From assembly GCA_029252625.1 (NCBI GenBank), contig JAQXBA010000004.1, positions 1 to 64,000 of the forward strand: a stretch of 64,000 nt of DNA, in the 5' to 3' direction. This DNA comes from Opitutia bacterium (GTDB taxonomy: Bacteria > Verrucomicrobiota > Verrucomicrobiia > Opitutales > Coraliomargaritaceae). Below are positions 41,249 through 50,454 of this stretch, in pieces (position 1 is the stretch's first letter; each line of letters starts with the position of its first letter). The position numbers were made by a program, and so were the translations under genes. A model generated the notes under the pieces. It was not told the origin of the DNA. It did no database searches and saw only the letters and a list, made by a program, of their open reading frames with translations.

Positions 41249-41304
41249 CCCCAGCGACACAGACATTGCTGCGCCATCTCCGGCAGACTTCCGTCCGGTC
41301 TCCC

Positions 41305-41340
41305 CTCTCAGGCCTCAGGCCTCAGCTCTCAGGTCTCAAA
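41305..41340. repeat. Five tandem degenerate heptamers
   Basis: The stretch reads CCTCTCA-GGCCTCA-GGCCTCA-GCTCTCA-GGTCTCA: a strict 7-base period with YCTCA conserved. It lies between the convergent ends of uppP and hrpB. Related tracts are at 44995-45052 and 21240-21350. Confidence 0.7.
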
Positions 41341-41343
41341 TCC

Positions 41344-43905
41344 CTACCGCCATTCGTGCTTCGGGTAGCGACCCGCTAAATCTTTGCGCACGTACTGGTA
41401 AGCGCCATCCCAGAAACCATCGAGGTCATCTGTCAAATGTGCTGGCCGTTGATTCGGCGCCAGCAATTCAACCAGCAACTGAACCTTGCCATACGCCACG
41501 ATCAGACTGGACCCGGGCACATCATAAAAGTCCTGCAACTTAGATGCGATAAACGCTCGACCATCTGCTTCGTAGCGGATCCTCGCTGGGTTGCGACGCC
41601 GCGGCAAATTCATCTCCGCCGGCGCATACGTATTAATATAGTAATGCTGCTCGGGGCTGATCCACTCCTTCACCGTCGCTAGTACCGGCCGATCCTTAAT
41701 CTCTTTGTAGCTTAATGCACCGTGACAGATTTGCTCGACTAACAACTGCCGCGCCTCGTCATCGATCGCAGGGATCTCTGCATCGGGACAATGCCGCGCG
41801 ACAAAATTCACGCGCAATATCCAGTTTTCCACGACCGCATCCCAGCCCTTTAGATTCAACCGCCCCGCCACCACTTCGGCAGCCAGCAGCTCTGCCGCGC
41901 GATCGACATTCGGCTCGCCCTGATCAGTCGAGGACAATACCAGATCACGAAAACGCCGCTCGCCGCGACACACCACGCGCCGCAGGCTCGAATCATACCC
42001 CGTTAACACCCCATCCGAAAAGTCATCAGGGAAAAGCTCCTCCAGCCACGCAAACTCCACCGCCGTCGCCATGCCGAGCAGCACCGTGACATCCCCGCGC
42101 ACATCACGTTCCTCGATCTCAGCCGCCACAAACAAGGGTTCGTTCACCACACTCTCTCGCCGCAACTCCCCAGAGCGCGCATGCACCATACGGCAACGCC
42201 GCGTGCCGGTATCATTGCGCTTCGCGAGATGATCGGAAAAACCTGCTAGCAAACACTTACAGATGCGCTCCGCCTCATCCGGCAACGCCGCCTCACGTGT
42301 ATCCAAGCCCTGGCGCTGCGCGAGCTGCAACAACTGCCGCGCCGTATCGCCCGCCTGTCGTGCCGCGCCACCATGAATTCCCAGCGCGCCGCATGCCGTT
42401 GCGTTAAACTTCGCCGCACGCGCCCGATGCCAAGCCTGCAACTGCACAAAGAAGTCCGAACGCTCGTCGGCTAGATCTTCGACCTGTCGCAGCTGCTCCT
42501 TGCGCACACGCGCATCGCGCGACACCCGATAAAACGCGCGCCCCTGGCTCAAGCCCGCGATCAGCGCTACTTCCGGCAACACGCCGCGACGATCTGCTTC
42601 AAGCAACATTCGTGCATAACGCGGGTGCAGCGGAAACTTAGCCATCTTTTTACCTATTTCTGTAATCACGCCTTCAGCATCCAACGCACCGAGATCGTGC
42701 AGTAAATCATGCGCCCGCGTCAGTGCCTTCGGCTCCGGCGCTTCAAACCATGCGAATTCCTCTGGCTTCGAAATTCCAGCCGCGGCCAGTAACAACAAAG
42801 TCTCGGAAAGATCCACCCGCTTCACCTCGGGTTCATCCCGCTCCGCACGCGCAACCTGCTCGGACTCGCTCCACAGTCGCATACAAACGCCCGGCCCAGT
42901 ACGACCCGCACGACCGGCGCGTTGCTCCGCTGAAGACCGACTGATCGGCTCCACCAAAATTGAATTAATTCCGCGCCGCGCATCATAACGCGCAATCCGC
43001 GCCAAGCCGCCATCGATCACAACGCGCACGCCTTCGATCGTGATCGAAGTCTCCGCCACATTAGTGGACACGATCACCTTCGGACGCCCGCCCGACGACA
43101 CCGCCCGATCCTGCGCATCCGGCGACAGCTCCCCATGCAGCGGCAATACATCAAAACCACGCGACTCCGGCATGGCCTGCACCGCCTCAATCGTTTTACG
43201 GATCTCAAAGGCACCTGCCATAAAGACCAAAACATCGCCCTCAATCCCCTCACGAACCGCAGATTTAAAAGCCGCAGCGGCACGCGACCACACCGGAGCG
43301 GCATCACGATTCAGCGCCGCGCCCATGTAGCGCGTCACCACCGGATACATTCGCCCCGACGCTTCCACCCGTGCACAAGGCTGCAAATAGCCCTCCAAAA
43401 AATCGACATCCAGGGTCGCCGACATCACCACGATTTTTAGATCCGGCCGCACGGTTTGCACCGACTTCAACGCGCAAGAAATACTCAGATCACTGGTCAA
43501 ATGGCGCTCATGGAATTCATCAAACACCACCGCGCCGACGCCCTTCAGCGTGGGATCTTGTAAAATCTGCCGCAGCAGGATCGCCTCCGTCACAAATCGG
43601 ATCCGCGTGTTCGGTCCCACCACATTTTCAAACCGTATTTGGTAGCCCACCTCTTCGCCCAGCTTACAGCTGCGCTCCTGCGCCACGCGCTTGGCCAACA
43701 ACCGAGCCGCCAAACGCCGCGGCTGCAGCACCACCACATCGCCCGAAACCTGCGCGGCATCGATCAGGATCTGCGGCACCTGCGTCGACTTACCCGAGCC
43801 GGTCGGCGCACTCAGCACCACGCGCCCCGAAGTCGCCAAACCAGCAACGATTTGATCCGCAACGGAATGAATGGGCAGCGTTAAATGGGAATCAGGGATG
43901 GGCAC
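41344..43905 (-). CDS. hrpB: ATP-dependent RNA helicase HrpB
   Basis: The 853-residue DEAH-type helicase has Walker A (APTGSGKSTQVP), the DEFH box (VFDEFHERH), motif III (SATLD) and motif VI (QRAGRAGRTGPG). An HA2-like helical domain and the HrpB-specific C-terminal domain follow (RYPKHEWR is the end). Start is a GTG at 43905; no nearby ATG fits. HrpB is a non-essential helicase of unclear role. It lies 19 bases after the metallophosphoesterase gene on the same strand. Confidence 0.93.
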   Translation of the reverse strand: MPIPDSHLTLPIHSVADQIVAGLATSGRVVLSAPTGSGKSTQVPQILIDAAQVSGDVVVLQPRRLAARLLAKRVAQERSCKLGEEVGYQIRFENVVGPNTRIRFVTEAILLRQILQDPTLKGVGAVVFDEFHERHLTSDLSISCALKSVQTVRPDLKIVVMSATLDVDFLEGYLQPCARVEASGRMYPVVTRYMGAALNRDAAPVWSRAAAAFKSAVREGIEGDVLVFMAGAFEIRKTIEAVQAMPESRGFDVLPLHGELSPDAQDRAVSSGGRPKVIVSTNVAETSITIEGVRVVIDGGLARIARYDARRGINSILVEPISRSSAEQRAGRAGRTGPGVCMRLWSESEQVARAERDEPEVKRVDLSETLLLLAAAGISKPEEFAWFEAPEPKALTRAHDLLHDLGALDAEGVITEIGKKMAKFPLHPRYARMLLEADRRGVLPEVALIAGLSQGRAFYRVSRDARVRKEQLRQVEDLADERSDFFVQLQAWHRARAAKFNATACGALGIHGGAARQAGDTARQLLQLAQRQGLDTREAALPDEAERICKCLLAGFSDHLAKRNDTGTRRCRMVHARSGELRRESVVNEPLFVAAEIEERDVRGDVTVLLGMATAVEFAWLEELFPDDFSDGVLTGYDSSLRRVVCRGERRFRDLVLSSTDQGEPNVDRAAELLAAEVVAGRLNLKGWDAVVENWILRVNFVARHCPDAEIPAIDDEARQLLVEQICHGALSYKEIKDRPVLATVKEWISPEQHYYINTYAPAEMNLPRRRNPARIRYEADGRAFIASKLQDFYDVPGSSLIVAYGKVQLLVELLAPNQRPAHLTDDLDGFWDGAYQYVRKDLAGRYPKHEWR

Positions 43906-43924
43906 ACATCAAGCAGTGCAGCCC

Positions 43925-44896
43925 CTATGCCTCGCCGCAACGCAAAACATGCAGCGTCACTTCCGGCATACAATTTAGCCGGACCGGCAATCCTGACGAA
44001 CCAGTACCGCGGCTGGTGTAGCCCTGCAAGGGGCCCTCGTGCCACACGCCAGAAAGGACGTGACGCGGCGCACTGCGGTCGTGCATCAGCACGCGCCCGC
44101 CGGGCAGGCAAATCTGCCCGCCATGCGTGTGGCCCGCCATGAGAAAATCAAAGCCGAATTGTTGCGCGGCACGGTAGGTTTCTGGCGAGTGCGACAATAA
44201 TACCTTGCACGCATCCGCAGGTACACCACGCAACGCATGCTCAAAATTATGACTCTTGTAAAAATTCGGATCATCAATCCCGACTAAATACAGCGCCGTG
44301 TCGCCACGCCGCAGTACCACATGCTCATTCAACAGGAACTGTATCCCCGCCCCCTCCATCGAAGGCACTTTAGCCAACGAGTCGTGATTGCCGAGGATGG
44401 CGTAGCGCGGCGAATCGACCGCCTGTAACATCTCAATGGTCGCCTCCGTTGCGTCTAAGTGATCACTGAAAGTGCAGGTGCGATAGTCGCCCGTAAGAGC
44501 CATCACATCGTACTGCAGAGGCGCAATCACGCGCCGCACCGCGGCCGAAAAATCCGGGTGTAGATCGGCATGCAGATCCGTCAGTTGCAAAATCGTGAAG
44601 CCATCAAATGCGGCCGGCAAGCGCGCCAATACCACCTCATTGCGTACCACATGTATATCAAAGTAATTGCGATGTGCCCGCGCCCACAAGCCAGTCAGCT
44701 TTAAGCAGCTTCGAATAAGGCCATAAAAATCCCAGTAATGCTCAAAGCGAAACCAGCCCCGACTGTTGCCCACACCTTGCCGCGCGCGCATGCGTCGCTC
44801 CGCTTGTAAGCGCGCCGCAAATTCGGCCGCACCCATACGTTCGGCCAGCACCTGCAGCGCAGTGTGCTCTGGAGTTCCTGTGGTTAAATGAGGCAT
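43925..44896 (-). CDS. Metallophosphoesterase (YkuE/LpxG-like)
   Basis: The 323-residue protein carries all calcineurin-type metal motifs: LTDLHADLH, LTGDYR, GNHDS, VLLSHSPE and MAGHTHGGQ. The family includes UDP-2,3-diacylglucosamine hydrolases (LpxG) and other phosphodiesterases, so a lipid A role is possible. There is no signal peptide; an N-terminal helical segment (residues about 10-60) precedes the domain. A GTG 6 bases upstream is an alternative start; the AAGG site favours the ATG. Confidence 0.82.
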   Translation of the reverse strand: MPHLTTGTPEHTALQVLAERMGAAEFAARLQAERRMRARQGVGNSRGWFRFEHYWDFYGLIRSCLKLTGLWARAHRNYFDIHVVRNEVVLARLPAAFDGFTILQLTDLHADLHPDFSAAVRRVIAPLQYDVMALTGDYRTCTFSDHLDATEATIEMLQAVDSPRYAILGNHDSLAKVPSMEGAGIQFLLNEHVVLRRGDTALYLVGIDDPNFYKSHNFEHALRGVPADACKVLLSHSPETYRAAQQFGFDFLMAGHTHGGQICLPGGRVLMHDRSAPRHVLSGVWHEGPLQGYTSRGTGSSGLPVRLNCMPEVTLHVLRCGEA

Positions 44897-44994
44897 CGTC
44901 ACCCTTTAATAAATGTAAAATCGCGATGACTGCGAATGCAAATCTGCTCTGAATCACCCCTTGGAGACAGAATTAAGTAGGCTTAACAACTCAG

Positions 44995-45052
44995 CCCTCA
45001 CCTCGATTCTCAAGTCTCAAGTTTCAGCTCTCCCTTCTCAGGGCTCCCACCT
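44995..45052. repeat. Degenerate heptamer tract
   Basis: Reading from about 45005 the words ATTCTCA-AGTCTCA-AGTTTCA-GCTCTCC-CTTCTCA-GGGCTCC-CACCTCA keep a 7-base period. The tract lies in the divergent gap before ribB and resembles that at 41305-41340. Confidence 0.6.
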
Positions 45053-45123
45053 CATGCTCGCGCATCTCAATTTGTTGACGCTACGTGCTGGACTCCAATC
45101 CGATTCATCGTAACTTGCCCATA

Positions 45124-46239
45124 ATGACGACCGCACAGAAGCACTCAGAAGCCTTCGATAGTATTGAATCCGCCATCCGCGACATTGCTGAGGGCAAGAT
45201 GGTTATTGTAACTGACGACGAGTCTCGTGAGAACGAAGGCGATTTGATCATGGCTGCCGAAAAGGTGACACCACAAGCAGTCAACCAGATGGCACTGCAT
45301 GCTCGGGGCTTGATTTGCGTGCCGATGCTGGGGCATCAATTACGCCGCTTAGGCATCAGTCCAATGGCTGCCGAAAATCGCGAATCACATCAGACTGACT
45401 TTGCTATCTCAGTGGATGCCGCCGAGGGCATCACCACCGGGATCAGCGCTTACGACCGCGCAGAGACAATCCGAATTCTCGCCGATCCGACTGCGCACCC
45501 GGACATGCTCGTACAGCCTGGCCACGTGTTCCCGCTACGCGCGCGCCCGGGCGGGGTGCTACAGCGCGCTGGCCACACCGAGGCTGCGGTCGACTTAGCA
45601 CAACTTGCGGGCTTGCACCCGAGCGGAGTGATTTGCGAAATTTTAAACAACGACGGTACGCTCGCGCGGGTCCCGGATCTGATTGAGTATAAGCAGACCC
45701 ACAATTTGAAGCTAATCTCGATCGCAGATTTGATCGAGTATCGCCTAACCCGCGACCGCTTAATCGAGCACATCTTGACGCGCCCTTTTGAATCCGAATT
45801 CGGCACCTTCGACCTGCATATCTTCCGCAGTATTTTGGATGATCGCCAACATCTCGCGCTTACAATGGGCGAACTGACAGCAGAGCCAACATTGGTGCGC
45901 GTGCAAAGTGAGAACCTGTTGATTGATATTTTCCGCTCGAAGACGCTCGGAGGGCACAACGTACTGGCATCTGCCATGCAGAAAATTGCCGAGGCCAAAC
46001 ACGGTGCCTTAATTTATATAGAGCAACCACAGGGCGGCGTACAAGTGATTACGGGGGGCGAAACTGCAGCGTCCAAACAGATTGGTCCAGCGAAAATGGA
46101 CTTCCGAGACTACGGAATCGGCGCTCAAATCTTGGTTGAACTCGGCTTAAAGAAAATCCGACTACTCTCCAGTACAACTCGTAAAGTGGTCGGCCTAGAT
46201 GGCTATAATCTGGAAATCGTTGAACAGATTGAAGTATAA
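45124..46239 (+). CDS. ribB: 3,4-dihydroxy-2-butanone-4-phosphate synthase with decayed RibA half
   Basis: The 371-residue protein makes the four-carbon riboflavin precursor from ribulose-5-P. The N-terminal DHBP synthase (residues about 12-210) has the acidic loop DDESRENEGDLI and HTEAAVDLAQLAGLHPSGVICEI. The C-terminal half (about 215-371) aligns in layout with GTP cyclohydrolase II but lacks its three zinc Cys. Where RibA has HSEC followed by a CDC motif, this has QSENLLIDIFRSKTLGG. GTP cyclohydrolase activity is therefore unlikely. The start at 45124 (MTTAQK) is preferred to 45085. Confidence 0.93.
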   Translation: MTTAQKHSEAFDSIESAIRDIAEGKMVIVTDDESRENEGDLIMAAEKVTPQAVNQMALHARGLICVPMLGHQLRRLGISPMAAENRESHQTDFAISVDAAEGITTGISAYDRAETIRILADPTAHPDMLVQPGHVFPLRARPGGVLQRAGHTEAAVDLAQLAGLHPSGVICEILNNDGTLARVPDLIEYKQTHNLKLISIADLIEYRLTRDRLIEHILTRPFESEFGTFDLHIFRSILDDRQHLALTMGELTAEPTLVRVQSENLLIDIFRSKTLGGHNVLASAMQKIAEAKHGALIYIEQPQGGVQVITGGETAASKQIGPAKMDFRDYGIGAQILVELGLKKIRLLSSTTRKVVGLDGYNLEIVEQIEV

Positions 46240-46293
46240 CCGACCAAGTCATTCGCCTGCACACATATTTTTTTACACCTTGCTCTTAATCAT

Positions 46294-46959
46294 ATGCCTA
46301 AAAAAGCCAACGTAGCTGTCATTCTTTCCGGCTGTGGAGTCTTCGACGGCGCGGAGATTCACGAATCGGTCCTCACACTGCTCGCCCTAGCGCGCGCCGG
46401 AGCCAAAGTCACCTGCGCCGCACCAGACATCACGCAGCGCCATGTGATTAACCATACGACCGGCGAAGAGTTAGAAGACGAAGATCGTAATGTGCTGGAA
46501 GAAGCGGCGCGCATCTCGCGTGGTGAAATCGAGCACCTCGGCCAAATCAAGCTAAACCAATTCGACGCCATCATTTTCGTTGGCGGGTTTGGAGTGGCGA
46601 AAAATTTGTCAAGTCTTGCCTTCGACGGCATCGACTACGACATTGACCCGATCATCAACAGTCTGATCCAAGACGCCCACCAACAATCTAAGGCCCTCGG
46701 CTTTGTCTGTATTGCACCAGTTCTGGCTGCGGCTGCACTTGGCAGTAAAAAGGTACGCCTGACGATCGGCAACGACGCCGACACCGCAGCAATTCTAGAG
46801 CATAAAGGCGCACAGCACGTCAATTGTGCAGTCGACGAAATCGTGATTGATTCCACCCACCGCGTGGTCACCACTCCAGCCTATATGCTGGCCGAAAACA
46901 TCCTCCAAGCCGAAGCGGGCATCAATAAACTGGTCACCGCGGTTCTAGAGCTTGCATAA
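46294..46959 (+). CDS. elbB: ElbB-type glyoxalase/DJ-1 superfamily protein
   Basis: The 221-residue protein matches ElbB (isoprenoid biosynthesis protein with amidotransferase-like domain). It has VILSGCGVFDGAEIHESVLTLLALARAG, the long middle IIFVGGFGVAKNLSSLAFDG, and the nucleophile elbow Cys in LGFVCIAPVLAA. ElbB has weak glyoxalase III activity; its physiological role is unclear. It is 54 bases after ribB. Confidence 0.9.
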   Translation: MPKKANVAVILSGCGVFDGAEIHESVLTLLALARAGAKVTCAAPDITQRHVINHTTGEELEDEDRNVLEEAARISRGEIEHLGQIKLNQFDAIIFVGGFGVAKNLSSLAFDGIDYDIDPIINSLIQDAHQQSKALGFVCIAPVLAAAALGSKKVRLTIGNDADTAAILEHKGAQHVNCAVDEIVIDSTHRVVTTPAYMLAENILQAEAGINKLVTAVLELA

Positions 46960-46986
46960 TCTCTGAAAATTAACCTGATTGAATAC

Positions 46987-47014
46987 TTGACGGGGCGATT
47001 TTAGGCTCTTTAAT
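46987..47014 (+). promoter_or_regulatory. Candidate sigma-70 promoter upstream of rpmF
   Basis: TTGACG (46987-46992) and TTTAAT (47009-47014) are separated by 16 bases, about 59 bases before the rpmF start. Reasonable match to -35/-10 consensus; this fits the operon start for rpmF-plsX-fabH. Confidence 0.45.
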
Positions 47015-47072
47015 CCGCGCCCTTTAGAAGACCTCGCAGGTCGAATCATTTTCATCTAAGCAAACAAATCTC

Positions 47073-47252
47073 ATGGGACAGCCAAAACGCAAACAATCCA
47101 AGCAACGCAGCCGTAAACGCCGTGGTGCTGTTACTTATCAATTGCCACAACTGGCAAAGGACCCACAGGACGGCACACTATTTCGTCCGCATCGTGTGAA
47201 TCCAGCCAATGGGCTGTACCGCGGCCGCCAAGTGCTTGACGTCGAAGCCTAA
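47073..47252 (+). CDS. rpmF: 50S ribosomal protein L32
   Basis: The 59-residue basic protein starts MGQPKRKQSKQRSRKRR and ends in PHRVNPANGLYRGRQVL, the L32 signature. In most L32 proteins the second part carries Cys pairs (PHRVCPxCGxYxG). Here they are replaced, so this is the zinc-free type. Location directly before plsX and fabH is the classic rpmF-plsX-fabH order, which supports the call. Confidence 0.93.
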   Translation: MGQPKRKQSKQRSRKRRGAVTYQLPQLAKDPQDGTLFRPHRVNPANGLYRGRQVLDVEA

Positions 47253-47293
47253 GCTTCGCGTAAGCCGTAACACCGCACATTTTAAAACCACCT

Positions 47294-48361
47294 ATGGGCG
47301 CTAGCGCAGTCAACTGTACCATTGCAGTCGACACCATGGGCGGAGACAAAGGGCCCACTGAATTCATTCGTGGGCTTTTTTATGCCCTCGAAGAGCTGAA
47401 GCTGGACTGCAACTTCACACTCGTCGGTAATCAGCGACTGCTGGAGCGCCTGCTAAAAGTCGGCAAACTTGAGGCTTACTCTGATCGGATCAAAATCATC
47501 CACTCGACTCAAGTGATTGGAATGCATGAAAAACCGATCCAGGCGCTGAAGAGCAAAAAAGACTCTTCGATGGTGAAAGCCGTCGCTCTGCTCAAAAACG
47601 AACAAGCTGATGCAATGATTAGCTGCGGCAACACCGGCGCTCTGATGGCCGGCGGCACACTGCGCCTGCGCCAGATCGCGGGAGTCGATCGCCCGGCACT
47701 CGGCATCATCGTGCCCAGCAAGCAAAGCCCATTCGTCTTAACCGACGTCGGCGCGAACCCTGAGTCGACGCCAGAAAATCTGGTGCATAATGCGGTACTT
47801 GGCGCGAACTACGCCAAAGCCGCGCTCAATATCACTAACCCACGTGTCGCATTGCTGACGATCGGCACTGAAGAGGGTAAAGGTAATGCCTTAACCAATG
47901 CGACCCATTTACTGCTACAAGAAATAGACGGCGTTATTAACTACACTGGGCCGATCGAAGGCTTCCAACTCTTCGACGGCAATGTCGATGTCGTCGTGTG
48001 CGATGGATTCGTCGGCAACGTCGTTTTAAAATCAAGCGAAGCACTGTTCGGCTTCATTGGTAGCACGATCCGCGAAGAACTGGTCCGCAACGTGAAACGT
48101 AAAATCGGGGCCGTACTTTCCAAGTCAGCGTTCAAGGACATGAAGACACGCCTCGGCCCAGATCAACATGCAGGCGCACCCCTCCTCGGCCTGCGCGGCA
48201 ACATCTTAAAAGCCCACGGATCCTCTAATTACGTCGCTATTGCCAACGCCTTACGGATCGCTCAAGAAGTAGTCATGCATGATATGATTGACTCTATCGG
48301 CAGTGACATCAATCAAGCTAATGCATTGACCACTCAATTTGATTCAGAGAACGCCCCTTAG
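47294..48361 (+). CDS. plsX: Phosphate acyltransferase PlsX
   Basis: The 355-residue enzyme converts acyl-ACP to acyl-phosphate, the first step of phospholipid synthesis by PlsY. It shows VDTMGGDKGPTEFIRG, AMISCGNTGALMAGG and CDGFVGNVVLKSSEA. The order rpmF-plsX-fabH links it to fatty-acid initiation; gaps to neighbours are 41 and 45 bases. Confidence 0.96.
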   Translation: MGASAVNCTIAVDTMGGDKGPTEFIRGLFYALEELKLDCNFTLVGNQRLLERLLKVGKLEAYSDRIKIIHSTQVIGMHEKPIQALKSKKDSSMVKAVALLKNEQADAMISCGNTGALMAGGTLRLRQIAGVDRPALGIIVPSKQSPFVLTDVGANPESTPENLVHNAVLGANYAKAALNITNPRVALLTIGTEEGKGNALTNATHLLLQEIDGVINYTGPIEGFQLFDGNVDVVVCDGFVGNVVLKSSEALFGFIGSTIREELVRNVKRKIGAVLSKSAFKDMKTRLGPDQHAGAPLLGLRGNILKAHGSSNYVAIANALRIAQEVVMHDMIDSIGSDINQANALTTQFDSENAP

Positions 48362-48406
48362 CTATCGCAATGTTCCCTATAATACAGAGTTCCATCTCTA
48401 CCTTGC

Positions 48407-49408
48407 ATGCCTAGCCACTCACAGTCTGTCACTTTAACCGGTACTGGCTCCTACGCGCCAATCAATATCGTAACGAACGACGATATGGCGAAAATCGTCG
48501 ATACCTCCGACGAATGGATACGCAGTCGTAGCGGTATCGGCGCCCGACACTTTGCTGCCACCGACGAAACTACCAGCGACATGGCATGTATCGCGGGTAA
48601 GCGCGCGATCGAAGCCGCCGGAATCGATCGTAATAAAATCGACTTAATCATCGTCGCGACGATGACGCCTGATATGCCCTTCCCCTCGACCGCATGCCTG
48701 GTGCAGAGCAAACTCGGGCTGCCAAATGTCACTACTTTCGATATGCAAGCTGCCTGCTCAGGCTTTGTCTACGGACTCAGCGTTGCCAACTCGATGCTGC
48801 TGTCTGGCAATTTCAAGAACGCGCTGGTCATTGGTGCTGAGAAAATGAGCGGCATCCTCGATTTCGAAGATCGCACGACTTGCGTGCTGTTCGGCGATGG
48901 CGCTGGCGCAGCGGTTCTCTCGGCCACCCACACAGCCGAAAAAGTCGGCATATTAGGGGCCCTTGGCGGCGCAGATGGGTCTGATCCAAGCTTGCTGCAG
49001 CAACCAGGTGGCGGTTCCGCCATGCCAGCCACGAATGAGTCGATCGCAAGTCGTCAGCACTTTCTTAAGATGAACGGCAAAGAAATCTTCAAATCCGCAG
49101 TACGGGTGATGGGACAAGCCAGTACCGACATCATCGAGCAAATGGGCTACAGCCCAGAGGACCTCAATCTAGTCATCCCTCATCAAGCCAATATGCGTAT
49201 CATCGAGAGTTTGGCAAAACGCTTGGCCATCCCGATGGAGAAATTCCATAACAACTTAGACCGCTATGGCAACACCTCTGCGGCATCGGTGCCGATCGCA
49301 CTCGACGAAGCCTATCGCGCAGGACGCATTCAATCGGGCGACTTGGTCTTACTGGTTGCATTCGGAGCAGGCTTGACGTGGGCTTCTACCCTGATCAGAT
49401 GGCAGTAA
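48407..49408 (+). CDS. fabH: 3-oxoacyl-ACP synthase III (FabH)
   Basis: The 333-residue condensing enzyme starts fatty acid synthesis from acetyl-CoA and malonyl-ACP. The catalytic triad is visible: Cys in [13 protein letters not shown], His in [12 protein letters not shown] and Asn in [13 protein letters not shown]. Also typical is [15 protein letters not shown]. It lies 45 bases after plsX and 5 bases before the BamD-like gene. Confidence 0.96.
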   Translation: MPSHSQSVTLTGTGSYAPINIVTNDDMAKIVDTSDEWIRSRSGIGARHFAATDETTSDMACIAGKRAIEAAGIDRNKIDLIIVATMTPDMPFPSTACLVQSKLGLPNVTTFDMQAACSGFVYGLSVANSMLLSGNFKNALVIGAEKMSGILDFEDRTTCVLFGDGAGAAVLSATHTAEKVGILGALGGADGSDPSLLQQPGGGSAMPATNESIASRQHFLKMNGKEIFKSAVRVMGQASTDIIEQMGYSPEDLNLVIPHQANMRIIESLAKRLAIPMEKFHNNLDRYGNTSAASVPIALDEAYRAGRIQSGDLVLLVAFGAGLTWASTLIRWQ

Positions 49409-49413
49409 CTTCT

Positions 49414-50430
49414 ATGCAACGTACATTACCACTTCTTTTCGCACTGGGGCTCCTAGCGGCACCCTCATTGAATGCACTCTCCCTGAATCCATTCAACTGG
49501 TTTGGCCCTACCAGTAATGAATCGATCAACCTCCTCACCAGCGAGAATCAAGATGTTGCAGTAACACTGCTGGCCGCTGGTAAAGCAAACTATGAAACAG
49601 GGAAATTGAGCGCAGCCAAACGTACGTTCAAGAAAATCATCAAGCATTACCCGACCTCCAACTCAGCAGCCGAGGCCCTCACACTTCGCGCCCGTATGCA
49701 CATGAGCAAAGAACTCTGGGCTAAAGGCTTTGATGACCTACAAAAAGTTGTCACTGACCACGCCAACTACGAGCATTTCGACCGCGTCATCGCTGATCAA
49801 TTTGACTGTGCCACAGCACTAATGGAAGGCGCACGTGGACGTATCCTCTGGGTTTTCCCTGGCTTCACGCAATACGGGACCTCCGCCAAGCAGTTTGAGC
49901 AAATCGTTCAGAACGCACCTTATAGTGACTACGCGCCGCTCGCCCTGATGAATATTGCACTAGTTGCTGAGGAAACCGCCGAGCCCGAGGATGCAATCGA
50001 TGCTCTCGACCGTCTGATTAACTACTATCCCCAAAGTATGTTAGCCCCAGACGCTTACTATAACCTGGCGCAGACCTACTCCGATCTCGTGCAAGGCTAT
50101 GAATACGACCAAGGCTCGACCCGCCGTGCGATTAGCTACTACGAAGACTTTCTCATTCTGTTCCCCACCAGCAACTACTCTGGCGAAGTCGAAGCCAACC
50201 TGAAGAAGATGGAAAACCTGCTCGCCAGCAGCCGTCTCAATCTCGGTGATTTTTACTATTACTTTCGTAATAATAACACCGCAGCACTGGTATTCTACAA
50301 CGAAGCAATCAGTATCGAGCCAGACTCCGATGCCGCTGCAGAAGCTCGTCTGCGCATACAAGATATCGAAGCAGGCGTGCGCCCGACCAATAATGCCAGC
50401 ATCATTCGCAAGCTACTGAGAGCGGAATAA
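49414..50430 (+). CDS. BamD-like outer-membrane assembly TPR protein
   Basis: The 338-residue protein has a signal peptide (MQRTLPLLFALGLLAAPS) and TPR units (KTYETGKLSAAKRTFKKIIKHYPTS-like, YYNLAQTYSDLVQGYEYDQ) as in BamD/YfiO. BamD is part of the beta-barrel assembly complex. There is no lipobox Cys after the signal, unlike E. coli BamD. The start at 49414 is preferred; 49399 would overlap fabH. It is followed 24 bases later by the LptE-like gene, fitting an envelope-biogenesis role. Confidence 0.78.
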   Translation: MQRTLPLLFALGLLAAPSLNALSLNPFNWFGPTSNESINLLTSENQDVAVTLLAAGKANYETGKLSAAKRTFKKIIKHYPTSNSAAEALTLRARMHMSKELWAKGFDDLQKVVTDHANYEHFDRVIADQFDCATALMEGARGRILWVFPGFTQYGTSAKQFEQIVQNAPYSDYAPLALMNIALVAEETAEPEDAIDALDRLINYYPQSMLAPDAYYNLAQTYSDLVQGYEYDQGSTRRAISYYEDFLILFPTSNYSGEVEANLKKMENLLASSRLNLGDFYYYFRNNNTAALVFYNEAISIEPDSDAAAEARLRIQDIEAGVRPTNNASIIRKLLRAE

Positions 50431-50454
50431 CCGCAACGGCATTTAATTCTCACC

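Noticed and set aside
44903-45123. Possible FMN riboswitch before ribB
   Set aside because: No conserved riboswitch core is seen; the region holds a heptamer tract instead.
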